A stretch of 17,251 nucleotides of DNA from Fibrobacter sp. (GTDB lineage Bacteria; Fibrobacterota; Fibrobacteria; Fibrobacterales; Fibrobacteraceae): positions 1 to 17,251 of the forward strand of contig JAFZOV010000076.1 of the NCBI GenBank assembly GCA_017550445.1. Direction: 5' to 3'. The notes under the pieces are model-generated. The model did not search any database. It had not been told where the DNA came from and saw only the letters and a list, made by a program, of their open reading frames with translations. Of this stretch, positions 1 to 7,505 are shown piece by piece. The position numbers were made by a program, and so were the translations under genes. Numbering within the stretch: position 1 is the first letter of the stretch; each line of letters starts with the position of its first letter.

Positions 1-2
1 CC

Positions 3-839
3 TTCCGTCCTTCCCTCCGTCCTTCCTCCTCTACAGGACTGATTGCCTTTAGTTTTTGCGCGGCGGTGGTCACCATGACCGCCTGCTCTGAATCGTCTAG
101 TTCTGGCGGGGGAGCGACGCAGCCTTGTGCAGATGCATCTTGTGCAAATTTGCCACAAAACCCGAATGATCCTTTTGATAATTCGCAAGCTTCAAATGCT
201 TCGAAATGTGATTTGGCAACCCAGAAACTTCCTGCATCTTCACTCGCTTGGCAGCCGACCTTTGGCGGTGGATGCGAAGTCAGTCAACAGATTGCTTTGG
301 ATGAATTGCAGAAGTTTGATACATTGCTGATTGCTGCGGGGTATGAAAAGAAAGAACTTACTCAAAGTTCTTATCGGTATACGTTGGAAACTCCTAATGT
401 TGAAACGGCTACATCTATCAATGATACATTGGAGTTTACTTATATGCAGGGAACTTTTGCGGGATTTTTCCGATCGGCAACAAGTGCAATTGATAAAGTG
501 ACGATGAAAAAAATTCTTGTAAAACAAGCTTGCCCGTCACTTATTCCTGAGACTGTATTTGAAAAAGATGTATGTATTTCTGTTGATAACAAGGGCGAAA
601 TTGCTCCAGAAAGTTTTCTTATACTAAAAGAAGCTTCGTCACTTTTGAGTGATTTGAAAAACTATGGTTGGATTTGCGAGATAGAAAATGGCATGCTTTA
701 TACCTGCAATGTCAATCATAATGGAAATTTGTATTCGTTGCAGTATATTTATCAACCAGATAAGGTTTATGCTCCTGATGGATCGGCTCCTTTAAGTGTT
801 ACACGTATTACTCATTTTAATTTTCAAGTGAGTATATGA
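3..839 (+). CDS. Lipoprotein of unknown function, 5' end outside the window
   Basis: The reading frame is open from base 3, so the gene begins before the window. A GTG at 66 and an ATG at 75 are possible internal starts, but either would destroy the export signal. Read from base 3, the protein has arginines, then a hydrophobic stretch (GLIAFSFCAAVVTMTA), then a Cys encoded at 84-86 in a MTAC lipobox. This is followed by a Ser/Gly-rich tether (SESSSSGGG). That is the layout of an exported lipoprotein anchored by lipidated Cys. The remaining ~240 residues contain several Cys (possible disulfides) and no motif I recognise. The stop TGA at 837-839 is followed by a hairpin shared with the convergent regulator gene. 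The function is unknown; the lipoprotein call is fairly secure. Confidence 0.75.
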   Translation, partial: FRPSLRPSSSTGLIAFSFCAAVVTMTACSESSSSGGGATQPCADASCANLPQNPNDPFDNSQASNASKCDLATQKLPASSLAWQPTFGGGCEVSQQIALDELQKFDTLLIAAGYEKKELTQSSYRYTLETPNVETATSINDTLEFTYMQGTFAGFFRSATSAIDKVTMKKILVKQACPSLIPETVFEKDVCISVDNKGEIAPESFLILKEASSLLSDLKNYGWICEIENGMLYTCNVNHNGNLYSLQYIYQPDKVYAPDGSAPLSVTRITHFNFQVSI

Positions 840-854
840 TGGTTGTCTAAAGCG

Positions 855-872
855 AGGGGGAGACTTCCCCCT
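855..872. terminator. Bidirectional terminator hairpin between convergent genes
   Basis: A 7-bp perfect stem AGGGGGA / TCCCCCT with a GACT loop lies between the stop codons of the lipoprotein (+) and the regulator (-). On the plus strand it is followed by TTAAAC; on the minus strand it is followed by CGCTTTAGAC. The U-tracts are short, so the terminator role rests mainly on position. The 17-base core recurs exactly at 17063-17079. Confidence 0.55.
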
Positions 873-881
873 TTAAACAAC

Positions 882-2273
882 CTACTTTTCCACCACGTTC
901 CCGAGAATGTGGTGGATTTTTTTGATACCATCAAAAGCCGACGGACTGCTGATGTAATAGAACATCTGCTCCACGAGGGCGTCGGTGTTGAAGTCGTAAG
1001 ACGGGATGCGCAGCAGGTAGCTTTCCATGGAATTGTCGAAGGCGATGTAGTTCGGTCCGATATTCGGCACGGGAATTTCCATGTTGTTTTCTTCGACCAT
1101 TTCCATGAAGATACCGGCCACTTCGTCGTTCACGCAAATCCACGGCATGTTGTTGCCGTTCGCTTCTTGGAAGGCTAGAGCCTGTTCTGCGAGCGACTTG
1201 AGCTTTTCCTTTTCGAGTGTGCGAGCCATGATTTCCACGGAGAGCTTTTCGACCTTCTTGCGGGCAATCTGCTTGTAGTCCCAAGGGCTGGCAAATTCAG
1301 AGTCCACGTAGGGGTGCACCACCAGGCCCGATTCCTCGAGACCGGTCAAGCGATCCTTGGACCAGGAACTGTTGTGGTACGGCGAGAAATAGCCGACTTC
1401 CGTAACGCCGAGGCCAAGCAGGTAGCGGCCGATTTCTTTACCGGGCTGCTTGCCGAAGGTGGAGTTGAAAAATACCCAGTTGTCCTTGCGCATAAAGCTG
1501 CGGGGCACAGCGTCGATGGGGTGTTCCCACCACACGGCCACAGGGAATTTGGCGTCAGCAAAGAACGTTAAAAGGGGTCTGAAGTTCTGCACCAGGAGCG
1601 TCGAGAGGATTGCTCCCACGGCGTTCGGGTGTTCAGAAAGTTTGCAGGGCTTGCCGCTTCGGTCGATGAGCTTTCCCGAGGCATCGTTGATGCCGAAAAG
1701 GGTCAGCTTGTAATGGTTCTTACCGGCGGTCTTGTAAATGAGTCGCAAAAAGTCCAGTTCGCGTTCGCTTTCGGCGGTAAAGCCGCCCCAGCTGTTGCAA
1801 CGTGTTACGAAAATGAGTTCGCTCAGCGGCGCTTCGTCGCGTTTTTGCTGCTTGCGGTAAAAGAGATACTGTCGACCTTCTTTTTTCAGGATTCCACGAG
1901 CCACCTTTTCTTCCAGGAACTTGCGCAAAGTGCCCTGCGAAACATTGTAGCGGGCTGAAAGTTCCTTCGAAAGGGGGAGCGGCTGCGAGGGCTTGATAAA
2001 TCCTTGAGCGAAGTCTCTCTCGAATGCTTTGGCGAGTTTTTCCGAGACTGTCTCATGTACATAAGGGACCATATTTTTGAGGGGAGAGTTTCCCCAAAAA
2101 CATCCCTTTCCCTGAATTTTGCAAATCTTTCCAGCGGATTCCAGCTCGGTAAGTGCGGCCTGCACCGTACCAGATGATGCCCCGAATGATTTAATCATGG
2201 ATCGAACCGACGGTAACCTGTCGCCGTCATCCAGATTCATATCGAGCAAAGCCTTTATAATCCGCTGTTTCAT
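882..2273 (-). CDS. GntR-family transcriptional regulator with two winged-helix regions and LacI-like effector domain
   Basis: This is a 463-aa cytoplasmic DNA-binding regulator. Residues 1-61 match the GntR winged-helix pattern: LPSVRSMIKSFGASSGTVQ, then AALTELESAGKI and a GKGCF wing. Residues ~73-143 look like a second GntR-like helix-turn-helix (LPLSKELSARYNVSQGTLRK, then VARGILKKEGRQYLF). The rest resembles a LacI/periplasmic-binding-protein effector domain, with VAVWWEHP mid-way and, near the C terminus, a NDEVAGIF...IPVPNIGPNYIAFDNS segment like the LacI NDxxA...VP..GFD pattern. The ligand is presumably a sugar (inference). The gene follows the lichenase on the same strand but is separated by a strong terminator, so it is probably transcribed on its own. 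The ATG at 2273 has no strong Shine-Dalgarno; an AT-rich TTTTTATATTAAA lies just upstream. Confidence 0.85.
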   Translation of the reverse strand: MKQRIIKALLDMNLDDGDRLPSVRSMIKSFGASSGTVQAALTELESAGKICKIQGKGCFWGNSPLKNMVPYVHETVSEKLAKAFERDFAQGFIKPSQPLPLSKELSARYNVSQGTLRKFLEEKVARGILKKEGRQYLFYRKQQKRDEAPLSELIFVTRCNSWGGFTAESERELDFLRLIYKTAGKNHYKLTLFGINDASGKLIDRSGKPCKLSEHPNAVGAILSTLLVQNFRPLLTFFADAKFPVAVWWEHPIDAVPRSFMRKDNWVFFNSTFGKQPGKEIGRYLLGLGVTEVGYFSPYHNSSWSKDRLTGLEESGLVVHPYVDSEFASPWDYKQIARKKVEKLSVEIMARTLEKEKLKSLAEQALAFQEANGNNMPWICVNDEVAGIFMEMVEENNMEIPVPNIGPNYIAFDNSMESYLLRIPSYDFNTDALVEQMFYYISSPSAFDGIKKIHHILGNVVEK

Positions 2274-2308
2274 AGCGTTTAATATAAAAATTCAAATGTA
2301 AATGGGGA

Positions 2309-2327
2309 TCCCGGGTCAAGCCCGGGA
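2309..2327. repeat. Intergenic palindromic hairpin (TCCCGGG stems)
   Basis: TCCCGGG-TCAAG-CCCGGGA forms a perfect 7-bp stem with a 5-nt loop between the lichenase terminator and the regulator start. I recall similar CCCGGGTCAAGCCCGGG units dispersed in many bacterial genomes, so this is probably a dispersed repeat and not gene-specific regulation. Confidence 0.5.
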
Positions 2328-2363
2328 AGACAATAAAAGAGTCGAACGGTCTGTGTGAGCCAC

Positions 2364-2402
2364 AAAAAAAAGACCTGCACAGGGGAGGTTCCTATGCAGG
2401 TC
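2364..2402 (-). terminator. Rho-independent terminator of the lichenase gene
   Basis: Read on the minus strand, GACCTGCA (2402-2395) and TGCAGGTC (2379-2372) form a perfect 8-bp stem around a 15-nt loop, followed directly by eight U. It begins 23 nt after the lichenase stop codon. Confidence 0.92.
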
Positions 2403-2425
2403 GGGGTTGTTTGGGGTTGGATGAA

Positions 2426-3475
2426 TTAGAAGTTAAAATCGACCTGGTAATGAGCCTTGTTGGCTTCGTTCACGCGAGCACCCTTAGCGTTAACGGTTCC
2501 GCGGATTTCCTTGCCCGGCAACTGCTTTGCACGGTTCGGCATGATTCCGGTGGATTCGCTAGAAGAGCTGAAGGGGTTGACTTCGCTGCTGGAGCTTGTC
2601 GGCGGAACATTGCTAGAAGAGCTCGAATTTTGCTGGCTGCTAGAGGATACCTGTTCTGCTTGATCGTCTTTCGGGACTTGACCGTTAAAGCTTTCTTGAC
2701 CCTTGCGAGTGAGGGCAAGAATGACCATGCCGTCCTTTGTATAAATGTTATTCGGAGTCAAATCGACGCGATTTTCATCAAAAGTCCAGTCGGCCTTGCT
2801 CCAGCGAGAATCGTCAAAAGTGTCGAAATTGTCGGTCCAGAGCAACTTGAAATCCGAACCGTTATCGCCAGCACCTTTTTTATATTCGTAGACCTTCACC
2901 CAGTTGATGTACTGGTAGAGGGGGAGTTTGGATTCGTCAAACTGGCCGACCCAACCAGCATCAAGTGCAGACCAAAGATTGAAGCGTAGGCCCTGGGGTT
3001 TCTTGCCAAGATCTTGAACCTGGTTTTTGTCATTTTGTCCCTTAACGGTCTTGCGAACTACTTGGCCGTCCAAAATCCATGCAACATAGTCAGGAGTCCA
3101 TTCCATGCCGTAGGTATGGAACGATGCATTGGAAGCAGGATTAATTGTGTGGTGATCTTCGCTAGTCACCTTGCGGTTAGGCTGTCCATCACCAGGACCA
3201 TAGCCCGTGATGATGTTCGATTGGAAACTGTTGGGATTTTTTCCTAAAATTTCAATATCAACTTCTACCCATGGTTCATTGCCACCCAGATAGGAGTCGT
3301 TGTGGTAAAGGAACATGGAACTGACTGTACCAGAACCGGCGGCCATCATCATGCGAGCCTCGAACTTACCATACATCCAGGTTTCGTTCGTATATAGTTC
3401 TGCGCCAGAAAAGTCTTTTGCCATGGTTGCCGCTGCCGCGATTGCGAGTACAGATAGGGTTGTTTTGAGAGACAT
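2426..3475 (-). CDS. Secreted circularly permuted 1,3-1,4-beta-D-glucanase (lichenase, GH16, EC 3.2.1.73)
   Basis: This 349-aa endoglucanase hydrolyses mixed-linkage beta-glucan (lichenan, cereal glucans). An upstream ATG exists at 3541, but the ATG at 3475 has an AGAGGA ribosome site 5 nt away and starts a clean signal peptide (MSLKTTLSVLAIAAAATMA, then KDF). The GH16 active-site motif WVEVDIEILG gives nucleophile E71, D73 and acid/base E75. The order is permuted as in the F. succinogenes enzyme: the active-site half comes first (residues 20-215), and the strand block SDFKLLWTDNFDTFDDSRW (~225-260), which is N-terminal in Bacillus lichenases, comes after it. A Ser-rich linker (~265-310) leads to a ~35-residue basic C-terminal tail also present in the F. 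succinogenes enzyme. The sequence differs at many positions from the S85 enzyme I remember, suggesting another Fibrobacter strain or species. A strong terminator follows. Confidence 0.95.
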   Translation of the reverse strand: MSLKTTLSVLAIAAAATMAKDFSGAELYTNETWMYGKFEARMMMAAGSGTVSSMFLYHNDSYLGGNEPWVEVDIEILGKNPNSFQSNIITGYGPGDGQPNRKVTSEDHHTINPASNASFHTYGMEWTPDYVAWILDGQVVRKTVKGQNDKNQVQDLGKKPQGLRFNLWSALDAGWVGQFDESKLPLYQYINWVKVYEYKKGAGDNGSDFKLLWTDNFDTFDDSRWSKADWTFDENRVDLTPNNIYTKDGMVILALTRKGQESFNGQVPKDDQAEQVSSSSQQNSSSSSNVPPTSSSSEVNPFSSSSESTGIMPNRAKQLPGKEIRGTVNAKGARVNEANKAHYQVDFNF

Positions 3476-3592
3476 TGTTTCCTCTTGGAGACACATCCAT
3501 TCACCACAAATGAATTTATAAAGAAATGGCACCCTTCGCAACGCTTCGGGATGTCATAATGTTAAAAGTGTAGCAAATGTTTCTTTGTTTTT

Positions 3593-4636
3593 TTACAAAT
3601 TCAGCGATTCCTGCATTCCAGAATCTGCAAGCGATTGCGGTATAGTCTTGTGAAGCATCTCGTAGGCGGTGCGCGTGGCGGTACGGCCACGCGGCGTTCG
3701 CGCGAGGAGCCCCTTGCGAATCAGGTAAGGCTCGTAGACTTCTTCGAGGGTGTCCGGCTCCTCGCCGAGCGCGGCCCCGATGGTGCCCAGCCCCACGGGG
3801 CCACCGCCGAATTTATCAATAATCATCGAGAGAATTTTACGGTCCATGTGATCGAGGCCCTCGCCGTCGATTCCGAGCATCTCAAGTGTCTTGCTCGCAG
3901 ACATCAAGTCGATAACGCCTGTGCCGCGGACCTGCGCCACGTCTCGGCAGCGCCTCAGCACGCGGTTTGCAATACGCGGCGTTCCACGGCAGCGGCCGCT
4001 CAAAAGCTTGGCTGCATCTTCTTCGAGCCCCACGTTCAAAATCTTCGCGCTGCGCATCAAGATGCTTTTGATATCGTCTTCATCGTAAAGTTCCAGACGA
4101 TACTGCAAACCGAATCGGTCACGCAACGGGCTCGTCAAAAGACCGCTGCGAGTTGTTGCGCCCACCAGCGTAAAATGCTTGAGCGGCAAGTTCACGCTGC
4201 GAGCCGCCGGCCCGGAATCCAGCATAATGTCGAGTCTGAAATCTTCCATAGCGGGGTAGAGGTATTCTTCCACCACACGGTTCAAACGATGAATTTCATC
4301 GATAAACAAGATGTCGTTTTCTTGCAGGCTTGTCAAAAGCCCCGCAAGGTCGCTCGCCTTTTCAAGCACCGGGCCGCTCGTAATATGAATATTCACGCCC
4401 ATTTCTTTGGCAATAATGCCTGCCAAAGTCGTCTTGCCGAGTCCTGGAGGCCCGCAGAAAAGGCAATGATCCAACGAGTCGCCACGGTGTCGCGCGGCTT
4501 CAATAGCAATGGATAGGCTCTCTTTAATGTTCTTTTGACCTGTAAATTCTTCAAGTGTAGGCGGTCTCAGCGAACGTTCTACGTCGCTTTCGTCACCGGC
4601 CCTGCGTTCAGGAGAAATGATTCGTTGATCGTCCAT
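3593..4636 (-). CDS. ruvB: Holliday junction branch migration helicase RuvB
   Basis: This 347-aa AAA+ motor forms hexameric rings that pull DNA through RuvA-bound Holliday junctions during recombinational repair. Visible motifs are Walker A GPPGLGKTT (62-70), Walker B LFIDEIHR with DEIH at 113-116, sensor 1 LVGATTRSG, and the arginine-finger region SPLRDRFG. The C-terminal winged-helix domain contains the family-typical KFGGGPVGLGTIGAALGE and YEPYLIRKGLLARTPRGR. The length is normal for the family. The ATG at 4636 has an AGGA element about 9 nt upstream. It lies 62 bp downstream of ruvA on the same strand, the usual ruvAB operon order; ruvC is not in the window. Confidence 0.98.
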   Translation of the reverse strand: MDDQRIISPERRAGDESDVERSLRPPTLEEFTGQKNIKESLSIAIEAARHRGDSLDHCLFCGPPGLGKTTLAGIIAKEMGVNIHITSGPVLEKASDLAGLLTSLQENDILFIDEIHRLNRVVEEYLYPAMEDFRLDIMLDSGPAARSVNLPLKHFTLVGATTRSGLLTSPLRDRFGLQYRLELYDEDDIKSILMRSAKILNVGLEEDAAKLLSGRCRGTPRIANRVLRRCRDVAQVRGTGVIDLMSASKTLEMLGIDGEGLDHMDRKILSMIIDKFGGGPVGLGTIGAALGEEPDTLEEVYEPYLIRKGLLARTPRGRTATRTAYEMLHKTIPQSLADSGMQESLNL

Positions 4637-4658
4637 TTAAAAATCCTGCATATTCATG

Positions 4659-4694
4659 GATTGCTTCGTCGAGCTAAACTCTCCTCGCAATGAC
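4659..4694. repeat. Degenerate dispersed palindromic repeat between ruvA and ruvB
   Basis: Read on the minus strand it begins GTCATTGCGAGGAG and ends GACGAAGCAATC, with ATTGC/GCAAT ends able to pair around an imperfect centre. I recall very similar ATTGCGAGGAG...GACGAAGCAAT units as dispersed repeats in many bacterial genomes. It fills most of the 62-bp ruvA-ruvB gap, so it would be part of the ruvAB transcript. Confidence 0.5.
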
Positions 4695-4698
4695 GTGC

Positions 4699-5307
4699 TT
4701 ACAAATACTTCAAAGCCTCAGGAATCAGTGTCGCGGCATCGGCGCTATCGCCCAAGATTTCAGCCGCCTTCATTACAGCCTTTTCTGCAGCCGGATCTTT
4801 TACGCCGAGTGTATGCAAAGCCAGAACCGCTTCCATTTTCGGGCCAGTGAGAGCGCCCATGCCTGTAATGCCGGAGCCTTCGACATCGCCCAAAGCCGAG
4901 AGCATTGCTCCAGCCTTGTCCTTAAGCGAAAGGACCATCTGTTCGCAAGTCTTCTTGCCGAGTCCCTTGATTTTACCGAGGGCGCTCTTGTTGTCGCTAG
5001 CGACCATGTTCAAAAGGTCAGCGGGGGAGCTGCCGCTCAAAATGCGTTGGGCAAGCTTCGGGCCCACGCCGTTCACTTCGAGCAGCATGATAAAGGTATC
5101 TTTCTCGGTTTTGTCGGCAAAACCGAACAGTGTCATGGAATCTTCGCGCACCACAAGGTTCGTGTAAAGCGTGACTTCACTTTCTACCTCTGGTAACTTT
5201 CCCGCCGTGTAAGCCGAAATATTCACGCCGTAACCCACGCCGTTCACATCCACGACCACGAAAGTGGGGGATTTTTCAACCAAAATTCCGCGAATCCGTT
5301 CAATCAT
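4699..5307 (-). CDS. ruvA: Holliday junction DNA-binding protein RuvA
   Basis: This 202-aa protein tetramerises on four-way junctions and recruits RuvB. The N-terminal OB-fold begins MIERIRGILVEKSPTFVVVD and contains the conserved GVGYGVNIS and NLVVREDSMTLFGF segments. Two helix-hairpin-helix motifs follow: one around residues 71-90 (LLEVNGVGPKLAQRIL) and one around 113-125 (IKGLGKKTCEQMV). The C-terminal ~50 residues form the small RuvB-contacting domain III (MEAVLALHTLGVKD). The length is typical. The ATG at 5307 is preceded by AAGG about 8 nt away. It is the first gene of a ruvA-ruvB operon. Confidence 0.97.
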   Translation of the reverse strand: MIERIRGILVEKSPTFVVVDVNGVGYGVNISAYTAGKLPEVESEVTLYTNLVVREDSMTLFGFADKTEKDTFIMLLEVNGVGPKLAQRILSGSSPADLLNMVASDNKSALGKIKGLGKKTCEQMVLSLKDKAGAMLSALGDVEGSGITGMGALTGPKMEAVLALHTLGVKDPAAEKAVMKAAEILGDSADAATLIPEALKYL

Positions 5308-5343
5308 TGCTCAACCTTAAACAATAAACATCTGTTCACTGCA

Positions 5344-5351
5344 CAAATATA
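5344..5351 (-). promoter_or_regulatory. Candidate ruvAB promoter element
   Basis: On the minus strand TATATTTG lies 36 nt before the ruvA start, within TAGTATATATTTG. It resembles a -10 box and also fits the TAnnTTTG -7 element known from Bacteroidetes. Whether Fibrobacter uses that element is not something the sequence shows. Confidence 0.3.
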
Positions 5352-5484
5352 TACTATTTAAAGTACTTCTGTCAAGACTTTCCGCATATTTTTTACAAAT
5401 TTGCAGTCTTTCCTCGATGGCCAAAATGGAAATTTCAGCTAAAAATGTAAATTAGTCACAAAATACCTTTTTGGAGGGGCAAAT

Positions 5485-6570
5485 ATGCACAAATCATGGT
5501 TAGCGCTTTCTTTTATTGCAGCAATGTTCCTTGCCTGCGGGAGTGACAGCAGTTCCGGAGCCGACAGTTCCGAAGACATAACCGAAGTCAGCAATGACAA
5601 ATCCAGTTCCAGCGTTTCCAAGGACTCGGCTTCCAGCGATTCTAAAAAAAGCTCAAGTTCTTCGAAAAAAACGAACTCCAGCAGTTCTGTGAAACCCGAG
5701 TCTAGCGCTTCTAAAGGCTCCAGCAGCTCAGTGAAACCGGAGTCCAGTGCTTCTGAAGGATCCAACAGCTCAGTGAAACCTGAGTCCAGTGCTTCTGAAG
5801 GATCCAGCAGCAGCTCTGTGAAACCTGAGTCTAGCGCTTCTGAAGAATCTAGTAGTTCCGTGGAACCGGAGTCCAGTAGCTCGGAAGAACCTGTATCTAG
5901 TAGCGTGGAAGAATCCAGTAGCTCTGCGGAACCCGAGCCCCGCGATGCAAGCATTTACGACGCTGAGGCCAACACCCTGACAGACTTGCGCAACAGCAAG
6001 GTCTACAGGACCACCACCATCGAAATTGTCGATGAAGAACGCGGAATCGACTATTCGGAGGTGTGGATGGCTGAAAACCTGAATTATGTGACGGAAAGCA
6101 GCTACTGCTACGGCGACGAACCGGAGAAATGCACCACCTACGGTCGCCTTTACACCTGGGCTGCCGCCGTGGGCAAGTCCGAAAGCGAATGCGGGTTTGG
6201 TCAAGTCTGCAACCTACCTGCAGGGGAGGATATCCGAGGCATATGTCCCGAAGGCTGGCATTTGCCCAGTGACGGTGAATGGAATGCCCTGATTGATGCT
6301 GTTCCTAATAACGTAGCAGTGAAACTTAGGTCCACTAGCGGCTGGAATAGGGCAGGCACAGACGACTATTCCTTTTCGGCGCGTGCTACCGGTTTCAGGA
6401 ATGACGATGGAACTTTCGCAAATGAGGATGACGGAACAGCTTTCTGGAGTTCTACAGAGGCCGATAGCGACCGCGCGTACATGATGATGGTGGGCGACGT
6501 CTACACATACGCGTTCGTGACGGCTTTAAGCAAGTTAAGAGGGCACACTATTCGTTGCCTTAAAGACTAG
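5485..6570 (+). CDS. Serine-repeat lipoprotein with Fibrobacter major paralogous domain (TIGR02145-like)
   Basis: This 361-aa exported lipoprotein has the signal MHKSWLALSFIAAMFLA and Cys18 in a FLAC lipobox. Residues 19-150 form a long Ser/Glu/Lys-rich stalk with five near-identical 14-15 residue units (65-135). The C-terminal ~200 residues carry marks of the Fibrobacter succinogenes major paralogous domain: VWMAENLNYV, YGRLYTWAAAV, CPEGWHLPSDGEWNALID, FSARATGFRNDDGTF, AFWSSTEAD and terminal IRCLKD. This family is a C-type-lectin-like surface domain, abundant in Fibrobacter, of no proven function. The start is well supported by GGAGGGG at 5473-5479, 5 nt before the ATG. The stop codon lies inside the terminator hairpin at 6565-6581. 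Confidence 0.9.
   Translation: MHKSWLALSFIAAMFLACGSDSSSGADSSEDITEVSNDKSSSSVSKDSASSDSKKSSSSSKKTNSSSSVKPESSASKGSSSSVKPESSASEGSNSSVKPESSASEGSSSSSVKPESSASEESSSSVEPESSSSEEPVSSSVEESSSSAEPEPRDASIYDAEANTLTDLRNSKVYRTTTIEIVDEERGIDYSEVWMAENLNYVTESSYCYGDEPEKCTTYGRLYTWAAAVGKSESECGFGQVCNLPAGEDIRGICPEGWHLPSDGEWNALIDAVPNNVAVKLRSTSGWNRAGTDDYSFSARATGFRNDDGTFANEDDGTAFWSSTEADSDRAYMMMVGDVYTYAFVTALSKLRGHTIRCLKD
5677..5889 (+). repeat. In-frame 42-45 bp tandem repeats coding the Ser-rich stalk
   Basis: Five consecutive units of 14, 14, 14, 15 and 14 codons encode variants of SSSSVKPESSASEG. The units are very similar at the DNA level (for example GTGAAACCTGAGTCCAGTGC), so the array could expand or contract by slippage or recombination without shifting frame. 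Confidence 0.85.
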
Positions 6571-6581
6571 CAAGGCTAGTC
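6565..6581. terminator. Bidirectional terminator overlapping a stop codon
   Basis: GACTAGC-AAG-GCTAGTC is a perfect 7-bp stem with a 3-nt loop. It includes the TAG stop of the upstream lipoprotein, is followed by GATTTT on the plus strand and by TTTAAGG on the minus strand, and separates two convergent genes. Confidence 0.6.
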
Positions 6582-6585
6582 GATT

Positions 6586-7353
6586 TTAGAAGTTCATCAA
6601 TAAGGCGAATCCGGCACCAATAGCAAGGGGGATGTCATCCACGTTTATCCATTTAGCGATTCCCGCGGATGCGTCAATAGAAAATGTCTCGTTAAAGTCG
6701 TATTTCACACCGATGTTTGAAGCGAGATATAAATCTCCGCCAGCATGAGAGAATTGGTATCCGTGATCAGTGAATAATTCACCGAGTTCTAGATGCCCAC
6801 TTGTCTTTATGTACGGAGCGAAATTTTCCGTAACGGTAAAATCAAGTTCTAATGCAGCGAATGTGGATAAAGGATATCCGTCGCCATCGCCCTCTGTGCT
6901 GAAATTGGTTGCAAGTTGGGATCCAAAGTTGAACAGTTGATTAATCTTCCTTGAAAATTGCAAACCGATGTTGAAATGCCAAGGATCTTCACCATAGCAG
7001 CAATCATTATTAGGGAAATAAACGTCCGCAAAAACATTCATGGTTGGAATAAACTGGTAACGGGTCAAAAGGCGTATTTTACCAGTTCCGTCTGTCCCTA
7101 TATGGTTGCCGCCATAGTACGAGAATACATGGTATGGAACTATGAGCGCAAGTTCTAGATCTGGGAGAATTGTATATCGAGAACCTAAAGAGAGATTAAG
7201 TGTATGGTATCGCTCACCTTCGTCAGAGTCTGTAGTGTAATAAGAGGTAAACCTGGTCTGTCCCTTGTGGTTTTCAAGAACCGGGAAAAGGTCCCAGGCG
7301 GCAAAGGTAGAACTTATTGCAAGTGCACTTGCAAGAATGATTTTTTTGAGCAT
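6586..7353 (-). CDS. Outer-membrane beta-barrel protein of unknown function
   Basis: This 255-aa protein has a clear Sec signal (MLKKIILASALAISSTFA, then AWD). The mature part is built of alternating polar/aromatic beta-strand-like segments (TLNLSLGSRYTILPDLELAL, FNIGLQFSRK, LYLASNIGVKYDF, FSIDASAGIAKW) and ends in MNF, a C-terminal Phe typical of outer-membrane barrels. A CC pair occurs in NNDCCYGEDPW. I do not recognise a specific family; transporter or porin-like roles are possible but unproven. The ATG at 7353 has AGGAGA about 9 nt upstream. A small hairpin (GTAATT-GTT-AATTAC, 7379-7393) and a TGTATATTG candidate -10 lie in the leader. It is the last host gene before the prophage border. 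Confidence 0.75.
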   Translation of the reverse strand: MLKKIILASALAISSTFAAWDLFPVLENHKGQTRFTSYYTTDSDEGERYHTLNLSLGSRYTILPDLELALIVPYHVFSYYGGNHIGTDGTGKIRLLTRYQFIPTMNVFADVYFPNNDCCYGEDPWHFNIGLQFSRKINQLFNFGSQLATNFSTEGDGDGYPLSTFAALELDFTVTENFAPYIKTSGHLELGELFTDHGYQFSHAGGDLYLASNIGVKYDFNETFSIDASAGIAKWINVDDIPLAIGAGFALLMNF

Positions 7354-7449
7354 AATGTTGTCTCCTAACGATTGATGTGTAATTGTTAATTACGGCGACC
7401 GCAATATACAAAATTATGGGCAAAAGCGAACTTTTCTTTGCGATTATTT

Positions 7450-7477
7450 AGTTTACATAATCCGCATTATCGGCAAC
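7450..7477. other. dif-like XerC/XerD site, probable left attachment site of the prophage
   Basis: Read on the minus strand, the site is GTTGCCGATAA (XerC-like arm, 7477-7467), TGCGGA (6-bp centre), TTATGTAAACT (XerD-like arm, 7460-7450). By eye against E. coli dif, the XerD-like arm agrees at 9 of 11 positions (TTATGT and AA core kept) and the XerC-like arm at 8 of 11 (ATAA end kept), with the standard 6-bp spacer. It lies exactly between the last host gene and the first phage gene. Filamentous phages such as CTXphi integrate at dif using host XerCD, and no phage integrase is visible here. No second copy is in the window. Confidence 0.75.
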
Positions 7478-7505
7478 ATGCAGCCGGAAACAAAAGGAAA
7501 GCATT

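Noticed and set aside
3635..4516. Long frame antisense to ruvB
   Set aside because: It is a mirror of a highly conserved gene; ruvB on the other strand fully explains the openness.
5677..5889. Possible CRISPR-like repeat array
   Set aside because: The units are contiguous, in frame and encode a Ser-rich stalk; there are no spacers and no cas genes.
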